From contig JAUXSD010000247.1 in NCBI GenBank assembly GCA_030681525.1, positions 1 to 45,201 of the forward strand: DNA of 45,201 nt. Reading direction: 5' to 3'. The stretch comes from Solirubrobacteraceae bacterium. Its GTDB lineage: Bacteria; Actinomycetota; Thermoleophilia; Solirubrobacterales; Solirubrobacteraceae. The translations under genes were made by a program, and so were the position numbers. Positions 5,432 to 14,819 of this stretch are shown one piece after another (the first letter of the stretch is position 1; each line of letters starts with the position of its first letter). A model generated the notes under the pieces. It ran no database searches. It was not told the DNA's origin and was given only the letters and a program-made list of their open reading frames with translations.

Positions 5432-7423
5432 TCACCAGTGCACGCCCTTCATGATGTTCGCCATCGCGAGCTGCTCCATGCTCGCCCGCTCGGCGTCGGC
5501 CGGGGCCTTCTCGCCCTTGGACGCCGCGGAGTCCGGGAAGACGTTGTAGGCGACGTGGAGGATCTGGTCCATGACCTTCGGCGCCAGCGCGTGCAGGACC
5601 TCGCCGGCGGTGCCGAGGCGTGTGTTGATCTCCTTGGGCCGCGACCGCATCGCCTCGCAGATGAGATCGCCGGCCTCCTCGGGCGAGATCGTCGGGAAGT
5701 GGTCGTAGAGCTTTGTCGGCGCGATCATCGGCGTGCGCACGAGCTGCATGTGGATCGTCGAGAACGTGATCCCGTCGCCGATGACCTCCGACGCGACGAC
5801 GCGCGTCCACGAGTCCAGCGCGGCCTTCGAGGCCACGTAGGCGCTGAAGCGCGGCGGGTTGGTCTGCACGCCGATCGAGCTGACGTTGACGACGTGGCCG
5901 AAGCCACGCTCGCGCATGTGTGGCAGCAGCGCCATGATCATCTTGATCGCGCCGAAGTAGTTGAGCTGCATCGTGCGCTCGAAGTCGTGGAAGCGATCCT
6001 CGGAGAGCTTGACCGAGCGGCGGATCGAGCGGCCGGCGTTGTTGACGAGGAAGTCGACCGCGGGATGCTCGTCGAGGATCCGCGCGACGACGTCGTCGAT
6101 CGCGTCCATGTTCGACAGGTCCGCGCTGTAGACGTGGGCGGTGCCGCCCTTGGCCTCGATCTCCTCGCGCAGCGCCTCGAGCTTCTCCAGCCCGCGCGCG
6201 ACGAGCAGCGGGATCCCGCCGGACTCCGCGACCTTCAGCGCGGTCGCGCGGCCGATTCCGCTCGACGCGCCCGTGATGATGACCGTGCGCCCGTTGATGA
6301 CCTTGCGAAACGACCGGTCCTTGTAGAGGTCCGGGTCCAGCGTGCGCTCCCAGTAGTCCCACAGGCGGTCGGCGTACGTCCTCAGCTCGGGCACGACGAC
6401 GCCCGAGCCGGCCAGCGCGCGCTCGGTGTCGCGCGTGTCGAACTGCGGCCGGATCGCCATGTGCTCGAGCACCACCGGCGGGATCCCGAAGTCGGCGAGC
6501 ACCGTGTTGCGGATGTCGCGGACCTGCGGCAGCTTCATGAGCATCGAGACCGTGCCCTTGGGCAGCGCGTCGGTCAGGCGCTTGTCGACGCGGATCGCCA
6601 GCTGCGGCGCGTGCGCGGCCTTCGCGAAGGCGTTGAGCGACTCGCCGACGCGCATCGGCTTGGGGTTCGTGAGGTGGAAGGCCTGGCCGTCGAGGCCGGG
6701 CTGGTGGGCGATGTGGTCCAGCGCGGCGGCGACGAAGTCCACCGGGACGATGTTCGTGTAGCCGAGCTCCGGGCCGACGAGCGGCACCCACTCCGGCAGC
6801 GCGAAGCGCGCCTTCTGGATCGCCTTGAAGAAGTAGTACGGGCCGTCGATCTTGTCCATCTCGCCGGTCTGCGAATGGCCGACGACGATCGCGGGGCGGT
6901 ACACGCGCCACGGCACGGCCGACTGCTCGCGGACGAGCTTCTCGGACTCGAACTTCGTGCGGTGATAGGCCGACGTCAGGTTCTGGCCCTCGTCGAACAT
7001 GTCCTCGCGAAACAGGCCCTTGAAGTCGCCGGCGGCGGCGACCGAGGAGACGTGGTGCAGGCACGCGGCCTCCAGCGCGCCGGCCAGGTCGACGGCGTGG
7101 CGTGTGCCGACGACGTTCAGGCGCTCGTTGACCTCGGCGGGCGCGGTCATGTCGTAGATCGCGGCGAGGTGGACGAAGTGCTCGATCCGGCCGCGCAGCG
7201 CGGCGACCTCGTCGTCCGACAGGCCGAGGCGCGGCTCGGCGAGGTCGCCGACGACCGGCTTGACGCGGTCGGCGGCCTCGCCGCCCCAGCGCTCGATCAA
7301 GGCGTTGAGGCGCTCGCGCGACCCGGCGCGGACGAGCACGTGGATGTCGCCGTCGCGCTCGAGCAGCCGCTCGACGAGATGGCGGCCGATGAAGCCGGTC
7401 GCGCCCGTCACGAAATACGCCAT
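5432..7423 (-). CDS. Double-SDR fusion, fatty acyl-CoA reductase-like (AcrA1 type)
   Basis: 663 residues. ATG 7423 is preferred to ATG 7459 because AGAGGAGAG ends two bases before it. The N-terminal half is an extended SDR with the NAD(P) motif TGATGFIG (residues 6-13) and an YHRTK catalytic pair near residue 150, related to the male-sterility/fatty acyl-CoA reductase domain. The C-terminal half, from about residue 375, is a classical SDR with TGASSGIG, the NNAG motif and YVASK near 530. This arrangement and length match mycobacterial AcrA1 (Rv3391), which reduces fatty acyl-CoA to aldehyde or alcohol with NADPH. It could make fatty alcohols or wax-ester precursors. No wax synthase gene is in the window. 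Substrate is inferred from the family only. Confidence 0.8.
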   Translation of the reverse strand: MAYFVTGATGFIGRHLVERLLERDGDIHVLVRAGSRERLNALIERWGGEAADRVKPVVGDLAEPRLGLSDDEVAALRGRIEHFVHLAAIYDMTAPAEVNERLNVVGTRHAVDLAGALEAACLHHVSSVAAAGDFKGLFREDMFDEGQNLTSAYHRTKFESEKLVREQSAVPWRVYRPAIVVGHSQTGEMDKIDGPYYFFKAIQKARFALPEWVPLVGPELGYTNIVPVDFVAAALDHIAHQPGLDGQAFHLTNPKPMRVGESLNAFAKAAHAPQLAIRVDKRLTDALPKGTVSMLMKLPQVRDIRNTVLADFGIPPVVLEHMAIRPQFDTRDTERALAGSGVVVPELRTYADRLWDYWERTLDPDLYKDRSFRKVINGRTVIITGASSGIGRATALKVAESGGIPLLVARGLEKLEALREEIEAKGGTAHVYSADLSNMDAIDDVVARILDEHPAVDFLVNNAGRSIRRSVKLSEDRFHDFERTMQLNYFGAIKMIMALLPHMRERGFGHVVNVSSIGVQTNPPRFSAYVASKAALDSWTRVVASEVIGDGITFSTIHMQLVRTPMIAPTKLYDHFPTISPEEAGDLICEAMRSRPKEINTRLGTAGEVLHALAPKVMDQILHVAYNVFPDSAASKGEKAPADAERASMEQLAMANIMKGVHW

Positions 7424-7495
7424 TGCTCTCCTCTTCGGGTAGTGCCGCCTGACCGGCACAAGCCTACGGGCGCACGCGCACGGGCGCGCGCGGTG

Positions 7496-7762
7496 CTACC
7501 AGCCGCCGGGCGACTTGCCGAAGGAGTCCTCGTCGGCTTCCTTGCGCCGGTACTTGCGCTTCTCGAGCTGCCACTGCAGCAGCGACACGAGGAAGATGAA
7601 CAGCGGAAAGAAGACGATGAGGATGAAGCCGGCGTTCGTGACGACGCGGTCGTTCGTCTCGCCCCACCAGCCCTCGCCTCCGTCGTGGGCGAGCACGGGA
7701 GCCGCCGCGACGAGCACGGCGGTGATGGCGAGGACGGCGCTGATCGGCAGGCGGCGAAGCAC
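7496..7762 (-). CDS. Small exported membrane protein
   Basis: 88 residues from GTG 7762. A cleavable-looking signal peptide (residues 1-25, ending Val-Leu-Ala-His) is followed by a short outside segment rich in Gly, Trp and Glu, one transmembrane helix (about residues 43-64, with two Phe-Phe/Pro turns) and a basic then acidic cytoplasmic tail. No ribosome binding site is clear, but TAAACT eight bases upstream could be a -10 for a leaderless message. It lies 72 bases beyond the start of the SDR fusion, on the same strand and upstream of it, so the two may be cotranscribed. No known family recognised. Confidence 0.65.
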   Translation of the reverse strand: MLRRLPISAVLAITAVLVAAAPVLAHDGGEGWWGETNDRVVTNAGFILIVFFPLFIFLVSLLQWQLEKRKYRRKEADEDSFGKSPGGW

Positions 7763-7823
7763 GGGCAGGGAGTTTATTGAGGTCGCCGATGGATCGCGCT
7801 GCGGATCGGGTAGCTCATCTGCA

Positions 7824-8153
7824 ATGGAACGCTACGACGAGAACGATCCGGACTTCGCCACCCGCCAGGAGTGGGAGGCCGCCCGCGAGGCGGCCGCCAT
7901 CGGCGGCCGCAACCCCGACGTCGGCGGAGCCGACCCGTCGGAGCATGTCGACCCCGCGATGCAGCCGGTCTACGAAGCCGGCGGGGGCGAAGCCGACGGC
8001 TTCGAGCTGGCCGAGCGCGACCTCGTGCGCAACGCATCCCACGACGACGGCGGGGGCTTTCCCGAGCGCGACGCGTTCACCCCCGAGGTGGAGTCCGATC
8101 TGTCGCCGGCGGAGTACGGCGAGGCCGACGAGGAGGAGGGGCCGGACCGCTGA
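7824..8153 (+). CDS. Acidic conserved hypothetical protein
   Basis: 109 residues from ATG 7824, strongly acidic and mostly without predicted secondary structure. Ordered blocks such as NPDVGGADPSEHVDPAMQPV, ADGFELAERDLVRNASH and TPEVESDLSPAEYGEADE look like those of a conserved small protein of actinobacteria, as I recall it, but I can give no family name or function. It is divergent from the small exported protein gene, with 61 bases between the starts, and is followed directly by a hairpin. No signal peptide, so it is cytoplasmic. Confidence 0.65.
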   Translation: MERYDENDPDFATRQEWEAAREAAAIGGRNPDVGGADPSEHVDPAMQPVYEAGGGEADGFELAERDLVRNASHDDGGGFPERDAFTPEVESDLSPAEYGEADEEEGPDR

Positions 8154-8186
8154 GCGCCCCTGCCGCCGCGGCGGCAGCCGGCGCTC
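8152..8186 (+). terminator. Compound hairpin overlapping the stop codon
   Basis: Outer arms GAGCGCC (8152-8158) and GGCGCTC (8180-8186) enclose an inner TGCCGCC/GGCGGCA stem (8161-8176). It begins inside the TGA stop of the preceding gene. Intrinsic-terminator-like without a U-tract. Confidence 0.55.
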
Positions 8187-8335
8187 ATGGATCGCGCGCG
8201 CCCGCGCGCGCATGCTCCGACATCCCCATGCGCGGGTGTGGTCGCGCTGGCCGATTACCCACCCACCGGGATGTTGCGCAACGCCGTGGTCGCCGATGCT
8301 GACCGGGACGGGAGCCAACCCGATGCGATCAACCT

Positions 8336-8357
8336 GGGCGGACTGTGTCGTCCGCCC
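8336..8357 (+). terminator. 8-bp hairpin in front of the collagen-like gene
   Basis: GGGCGGAC (8336-8343), loop TGTGTC, GTCCGCCC (8350-8357). It lies 28 bases before the GTG start of the collagen-like gene. It may end upstream transcription or act in the leader of that gene. Confidence 0.4.
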
Positions 8358-8385
8358 GGCCGCGTCCCACCCATGAGGTCCGCAC

Positions 8386-10533
8386 GTGCATCCGAATACC
8401 GGCAGTCCGCGCCCTTGCTCGCTTCAGGGCCAGCTGCGCGCACACTCTTCGCAGTTCGCCTCGGCCGTCCGCGGGTTGCTCGCGTCCCGCCGCCAGCAGC
8501 TTCTGCTGCTGGTGCTGAGCGCCGCCACGGTGCTCGTGCCGGTCGCGCTGGCCGCCGCCGCGACCGTGTGCCCGCGCCCGCTTCCTCCCTGCGAGGACCA
8601 CGTCGCGGTGGCGGGGAGCGTGCGTGCCTACAGCAGCGCCGTGACGAGGCCGAAGTGCGCCCGCAAGGTGCCGACGTGCACGACCAAGAATTCGAAGAAG
8701 CGTACCGGCGCGGTTCGGGGCGTCGCCGGCAAGACGGGCGCAGCCGGTAAGACCGGCGCCAGGGGTAAGACCGGTGCGCAGGGCGGGCGCGGCGATGCGG
8801 GTGGCGCCGGCGCGACCGGAGCCACCGGAGCCACCGGAGCTGGAGCAACGGGTGCCACCGGCGCCACGGGCGCCACGGGCGCAGTGGGCGCCACGGCCGC
8901 GACCGGTGCGGCCGGAGCACAGGGTCTGCAGGGCGTCAGCGGCGCGACCGGCGCTGCCGGGGTCAAGGGCGCGACCGGCGCGACCGGTGCGGCGGGCGAC
9001 GCCGGGCCGACAGGCGCCGCGGGTCAGACCGGTTCGGCCGGCTCGGCCGGCTCGCAAGGTGACACCGGGTTGACCGGCGTCGCCGGGGTGGCTGGCGCGA
9101 AGGGCGAGACGGGCGACACAGGAGCCCCCGGCGAGGCCGGCGCCGCCGGCCCCCAGGGCGACAGCGGTGACGCGGGCGTCGCTGGCGCGGCCGGCGTCAA
9201 GGGCGACGCGGGCGTCGCTGGTGCGGCCGGCGTCACGGGCGACAGCGGTGACACCGGCGCTGCCGGTGCGACCGGCACGACCGGTGACATCGGTGACACC
9301 GGCGCTGCCGGTGCCACCGGAGCGGCGGGTGCTGAGGGCGATGTTGGTGCCACGGGTGCCGCGGGTGCTGAGGGCGATGTTGGTGCCGCGGGTGCTGAGG
9401 GCGATGTTGGTGCCACGGGTGCCGCCGGTGCCAAGGGCGACGTAGGTGACACCGGCGCCGTCGGGGCGACAGGTGCCGAGGGCGACACCGGGCTGACCGG
9501 TACGACCGGCGCCACCGGGGCCACGGGTGACGCGGGTGCCGCCGGTTCGACCGGCGCGACCGGACTCACGGGTGACAGCGGTGCCACGGGCACTGCCGGT
9601 GCCACGGGTGCCGCGGGCGCCAAGGGCGACATTGGTGAGACCGGCGCTGCGGGGGCCACGGGTGCCGAGGGCGGTGTTGGTGACACCGGCGCGGTCGGTG
9701 CCACGGGTGCCGTGGGCGACATCGGCGACACCGGCGCCGCGGGCGCCAAGGGCGAGATCGGCGACACCGGCGCGGTCGGTGCGACGGGCGCCGAGGGCGA
9801 CACCGGGCTGACCGGTACCACCGGCGCCGCCGGCGCCGCCGGTGACGTGGGCGCGACCGGTGCTGCCGGTGACGTGGGCGCGACCGGTGCTGCCGGCACC
9901 ACCGGCGATACCGGGCTGACCGGTCTGACGGGCGCGACCGGCGCCGCGGGCGAGGACGGCGCCGCCGGCTCGGACGGAGCAGCCGGACCCATGGGGCCCG
10001 CCGGGCCGACCGGTTCCAGCGGCCCGACCGGGTCCACCGGCGCCACCGGGTCCCGGGGCGAGACCGGAACGACCGGGGCCACGGGAGACACCGGCGCCGC
10101 CGGAGCAGACGGTGCCGGCGGAGCCGCCGAGTACGCCTACATCTACAACGACTCGGCCCAGACGGTGGCCATCGAGGCGGACGTCACCTTCAACAAGAAC
10201 GGGCCCATGACACCGGGCATCACGCATGCACCGGGCGCCGAGGCAATCGCGTTTACGACGGCCGGCACGTACAAGATCTCCTATTCGGTGTCGGGTGTCG
10301 AACCCAACCAGTTCGCGCTGTTTCGCAACGGCGCGCTGGTGGACGGTTCGGTCTACGGCTCCGGGGCCGGAACGCAGCAGAACAGCGGCCAGGTCATCTT
10401 CACCATCGGTGTCAACGACGTGGTCACGCTGAAGAACCACTCATCCGCCGCGGCGGTCGGGCTGCAGACGCTCGCCGGCGGCACACAGACCAACGCAAAT
10501 GCGTCACTCGCGATCGAAAGGCTCGGGCTATGA
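8386..10533 (+). CDS. Collagen-like surface protein with BclA-type C-terminal domain
   Basis: 715 residues from GTG 8386, with GAGG at 8375-8378. A hydrophobic segment at residues 38-59 exports or anchors the chain. A short Cys-containing stem (Cys62, 69, 91, 98) precedes about 157 Gly-X-Y triplets (residues ~108-580), dominated by GAT, GAA, GDT and GDV with very little Pro and one small interruption near 148-152. The last 135 residues match the trimerising, TNF/C1q-like BclA C-terminal domain, including the [15 protein letters not shown] and [13 protein letters not shown] segments. In Bacillus such proteins form glycosylated surface filaments, the Thr in the triplets carrying sugars. Here it should form a trimeric surface stalk. 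Its stop overlaps the next start (ATGA). Confidence 0.9.
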   Translation: MHPNTGSPRPCSLQGQLRAHSSQFASAVRGLLASRRQQLLLLVLSAATVLVPVALAAAATVCPRPLPPCEDHVAVAGSVRAYSSAVTRPKCARKVPTCTTKNSKKRTGAVRGVAGKTGAAGKTGARGKTGAQGGRGDAGGAGATGATGATGAGATGATGATGATGAVGATAATGAAGAQGLQGVSGATGAAGVKGATGATGAAGDAGPTGAAGQTGSAGSAGSQGDTGLTGVAGVAGAKGETGDTGAPGEAGAAGPQGDSGDAGVAGAAGVKGDAGVAGAAGVTGDSGDTGAAGATGTTGDIGDTGAAGATGAAGAEGDVGATGAAGAEGDVGAAGAEGDVGATGAAGAKGDVGDTGAVGATGAEGDTGLTGTTGATGATGDAGAAGSTGATGLTGDSGATGTAGATGAAGAKGDIGETGAAGATGAEGGVGDTGAVGATGAVGDIGDTGAAGAKGEIGDTGAVGATGAEGDTGLTGTTGAAGAAGDVGATGAAGDVGATGAAGTTGDTGLTGLTGATGAAGEDGAAGSDGAAGPMGPAGPTGSSGPTGSTGATGSRGETGTTGATGDTGAAGADGAGGAAEYAYIYNDSAQTVAIEADVTFNKNGPMTPGITHAPGAEAIAFTTAGTYKISYSVSGVEPNQFALFRNGALVDGSVYGSGAGTQQNSGQVIFTIGVNDVVTLKNHSSAAAVGLQTLAGGTQTNANASLAIERLGL

Positions 10534-10922
10534 GCCCTGAGTTCACGGAAAGGCTCTCTCGAATGAAGCCTCAGAACAGCGCAGCGTCGGTTCCGACCTC
10601 CGGAAACCGTGACATCCGCAGGCGCCTCCGCGTCGGTCCGCCGCTGGCGGCGGCCCTCGTGGCGGCGGGGCTCGCGCTCGCCGCATGTGGTGGGAGCTCC
10701 GACGAGGCACCGACGATCCTCAACACCGAGAAGGTGGAGCGGGCGATCGAGCGCAGCAGCCTCGTGCAGCGCGGCAAGCGGGCCGACGTCAGCTGCCCGT
10801 CGGGCGTGCATCAGAAGAAGGGCCTGGAGTTCGCCTGCACCGCCGTCGTCAAGGACAACAGCACCCGGTTCGTCGTCAACCAGGTGGACGGTGCCGGCAA
10901 CGTGCATTACGAAGCGCGTTGA
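10530..10922 (+). CDS. DUF4333 lipoprotein
   Basis: 130 residues. ATG 10530 overlaps the collagen gene's TGA and has AAAGG eight bases upstream; ATG 10563, also behind AAAGG, is an equal candidate and would trim eleven residues. A basic stretch (RRRLR) leads into a hydrophobic segment ending in Leu-Ala-Ala-Cys, the lipobox, at about residue 53. The mature domain matches DUF4333: ADVSCPSGV...[15 protein letters not shown] and a final strand with Val-Asp-Gly-Ala-Gly-Asn-Val. Two Cys residues probably form a disulfide. Such domains are common in actinobacterial exported proteins, of unknown function. Translational coupling on both sides places it in an envelope operon. Confidence 0.8.
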   Translation: MSPEFTERLSRMKPQNSAASVPTSGNRDIRRRLRVGPPLAAALVAAGLALAACGGSSDEAPTILNTEKVERAIERSSLVQRGKRADVSCPSGVHQKKGLEFACTAVVKDNSTRFVVNQVDGAGNVHYEAR

Positions 10923-11632
10923 TGCGGCCTCGACGCCTGGTCGTCGTCGTCGCTGCGGCGGCGATGGCCTGCGCCGCCGCCCCGGCCGGCGCGGTGGCGC
11001 AGGCCAAGCCGCGCCCGACGCAGGAGCTGGCCGTCCTGCTCGAGCCCCACCAGGTGCGGCCGACGCCACAGACGCGTTCGGAGCGCCCCGTCACGATCCC
11101 GGCGTGGGCCCCGATCACCGGCGGCGCGACCGTGCTCCCCGTCATCGGGCACGCCACGACGCGCGGCGGCGTCCGCTGGCTGCGGGTCATGCTGCCCGGC
11201 CGCCCGAACGGATCGACCGGGTGGATCGCGCAGCGGGCGACTCGGTCGACGACGACAAGCTGGCGGATCGCGATCAGGACGGCCGCGCGGCAGGTCCGCG
11301 TGTACCGCCGGGGACAGCTCGTGCGCACCGTCTCGGCGGTCGTCGGCAAGCCGTCGACGCCGACCCCCAACGGGCGGTTCTTCGTCGAGGAGAGCATCGC
11401 GATGCCGCGCGGCAGCGCGGGCGCGCCGTACGCGCTGGCGACCAGCGCGCGCTCCAACGTCCTGCAGAGATTCGAGGGCGGGCCGGGCCAGATCGCCCTG
11501 CACGGGGTGATGAACCTCGGCGGCGTGCCCGGCACCGCCGTGTCGCACGGCTGCGTGCGTCTCGCCAATTCGAACATCCGCTGGCTGGCCGCGCGCATCT
11601 CGCCGGGGGTGCCGGTCACGATCACGCGCTGA
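10922..11632 (+). CDS. L,D-transpeptidase (YkuD domain)
   Basis: 236 residues from ATG 10922, whose A overlaps the TGA of the DUF4333 gene. Residues 1-26 are a signal peptide. Residues ~56-105 resemble an SH3-like cell-wall-binding module ending in GSTGWI. The YkuD catalytic domain covers ~113-236 with His194 and the SHGCVRL motif at 208-214, Cys211 being the nucleophile. These enzymes make 3-3 cross-links in peptidoglycan or attach proteins to it. Being the third gene of the collagen/lipoprotein operon suggests that it may anchor or organise the collagen-like protein in the wall, which is an inference. Confidence 0.88.
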   Translation: MRPRRLVVVVAAAAMACAAAPAGAVAQAKPRPTQELAVLLEPHQVRPTPQTRSERPVTIPAWAPITGGATVLPVIGHATTRGGVRWLRVMLPGRPNGSTGWIAQRATRSTTTSWRIAIRTAARQVRVYRRGQLVRTVSAVVGKPSTPTPNGRFFVEESIAMPRGSAGAPYALATSARSNVLQRFEGGPGQIALHGVMNLGGVPGTAVSHGCVRLANSNIRWLAARISPGVPVTITR

Positions 11633-11649
11633 GCGGTCGCGGAGCGACC

Positions 11650-11655
11650 TATCCT
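11650..11655 (+). promoter_or_regulatory. -10 box TATCCT, six bases before ATG
   Basis: Same hexamer and same distance to the start codon as in the MerR gene at 3744-3749. It suggests a leaderless message for the ABC-F gene, although GGGGGA next to the ATG could also be read as a ribosome binding site. Confidence 0.4.
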
Positions 11656-11661
11656 GGGGGA

Positions 11662-13741
<2,080 letters not shown>

Positions 13742-13743
<2 letters not shown>

Positions 13744-13781
13744 ACGTTTTCGGGCGTGCGCCGGCTCTCCCGAGAACATTC
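13742..13781 (+). promoter_or_regulatory. 13-bp imperfect inverted repeat after the ABC-F gene
   Basis: GAACGTTTTCGGG (13742-13754) pairs with CCCGAGAACATTC (13769-13781) with one mismatch and one G-T pair, around a 14-base loop. It is notably A/T-richer than its surroundings. It may be a terminator, or an operator with AACGTT/GAACAT arms ahead of the membrane protein gene. Confidence 0.4.
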
Positions 13782-13817
13782 TCCCCAGCGACGCACCACC
13801 ATCTGGTAGAAGAGCGC

Positions 13818-14681
13818 ATGGCGCCCGAACGGGATGACCGCGTCTTCAAGCAGACCCGCGTGCTCGCGGCCTTCATCGTCCCGTTCCTGCTCGTCGCGTT
13901 CGTGCTGCTGTACTTCTTCCCCGGCTCCACGAAGGACTACTTCGCCTGGGAGATCCACCCCGACATCACGCCGCTGATCATGGGCGCGGGCTACATCGCG
14001 GGCGCCTACTTCTTCGCCCGCGTGTACATGGAGCGGCGCTTTCACCGCGTCCACGTCGGCTTCCTGCCGGTCACGGCGTTCACGATCTTCATGGCGATCG
14101 CATCGTTCGGGCACCTCGATCGCTTCATCCAGGAGAACGTCGCGTTCTGGATCTGGATGGGCCTCTACGTCACGACGCCGATCCTCGTGCCCCTGGCCTG
14201 GTGGGCCAACCGCAAGACCGACCCCGGCACACCCGAGCCGGGCGAGACGCGGTTGCCGCCCGGGGTCCGCAACCTGCTGATCGGCGCCGGCACCTTCCAG
14301 CTGCTCGTCGCGCTGTTCCTGCTGTTCTCGCCGTCGACGATGATCGACGCCTGGCCGTGGACGCTGACGCCGCTGACCGCGCAGACGCTCGGCGGATGGT
14401 TCGCGCTGCCGGGGATCACCGGGATCATGATGGGCCTCGACGGCCGCCCGAGCGCGATCCGGATCACCCTGCAGAGCCAGGCCATCGGCCTGGCGCTCAT
14501 CCTCCTCGCGGCCGCGCGCGACTGGGGCAGCTTCGACACCGACAACGCCCTGACGTACGTGTTCGTGTTCGGCCTCGGCGGGCTGCTCGCCGGGCTGCTC
14601 GCGCTCGAGCTGTACATGCGGCGGCTGTTGCCGGGATCGCCGGCCGCGTCGCCGCCGCCGGCCACGCCGGCCTCGCCGTAG
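13818..14681 (+). CDS. Polytopic membrane protein, unknown function
   Basis: 287 residues from ATG 13818 (AAGAG five bases upstream); a GTG at 13740 overlapping the previous stop would add 26 residues without hydrophobic character and is less likely. About seven to eight transmembrane segments are visible, two loops with charged or aromatic residues (STKDYFAWEIHPDITPLI near residue 40 and GHLDRFIQENVAFWIW near 100), and a Pro/Ala-rich C-terminal tail. No transporter or enzyme motif recognised. It follows the ABC-F gene but the inverted repeat between them argues for separate control. Confidence 0.7.
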   Translation: MAPERDDRVFKQTRVLAAFIVPFLLVAFVLLYFFPGSTKDYFAWEIHPDITPLIMGAGYIAGAYFFARVYMERRFHRVHVGFLPVTAFTIFMAIASFGHLDRFIQENVAFWIWMGLYVTTPILVPLAWWANRKTDPGTPEPGETRLPPGVRNLLIGAGTFQLLVALFLLFSPSTMIDAWPWTLTPLTAQTLGGWFALPGITGIMMGLDGRPSAIRITLQSQAIGLALILLAAARDWGSFDTDNALTYVFVFGLGGLLAGLLALELYMRRLLPGSPAASPPPATPASP

Positions 14682-14714
14682 CGTCGCCAGCGTCTTGCTT
14701 CGCAGAATCGGCGG

Positions 14715-14790
14715 CTTGCGCAAGAATCAGACGGCTTCTTGCGTCAGACGCAAGCAATCGTTGCACAGGCGCAAGCCAAGCCCCTTGGCG
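14715..14790 (+). promoter_or_regulatory. Cluster of CTTGC/GCAAG palindromes, probable Lrp operator array
   Basis: Four inverted repeats lie between the membrane protein gene and the arginine fusion gene: CTTGCGCAAG (14715-14724), CTTGCGTC-A-GACGCAAG (14738-14754), TTGC-N6-GCAA (14761-14774) and GCCAAG-CCC-CTTGGC (14776-14790). Centres of the first three are about 26 and 21 bases apart, i.e. roughly helical-turn multiples, as expected for a multimeric Lrp/AsnC protein that wraps DNA. The regulator gene lies at the end of the same operon. Confidence 0.6.
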
Positions 14791-14819
14791 TCGCGCGCCG
14801 CGCGTGCCACCGTGTAGTC

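Noticed and set aside
7464-7667. Minus-strand 67-codon frame near the SDR start
   Set aside because: It overlaps the small exported protein in another frame and is Arg/His-rich shadow sequence.
4823-7780. 985-codon plus-strand open frame
   Set aside because: It is antisense to the DedA and SDR genes, very rich in Arg/Asp/Ala, and lacks any domain. High GC makes such shadow frames common.
8780-10130. Repeat array in the collagen gene as a possible CRISPR or minisatellite element
   Set aside because: The periodicity is the nine-base Gly-X-Y code with variable X and Y; there are no uniform repeats with unique spacers.
8329-10440. 703-codon minus-strand frame opposite the collagen gene
   Set aside because: It mirrors the Gly-X-Y repeat; no start signal and no resemblance to a protein family.
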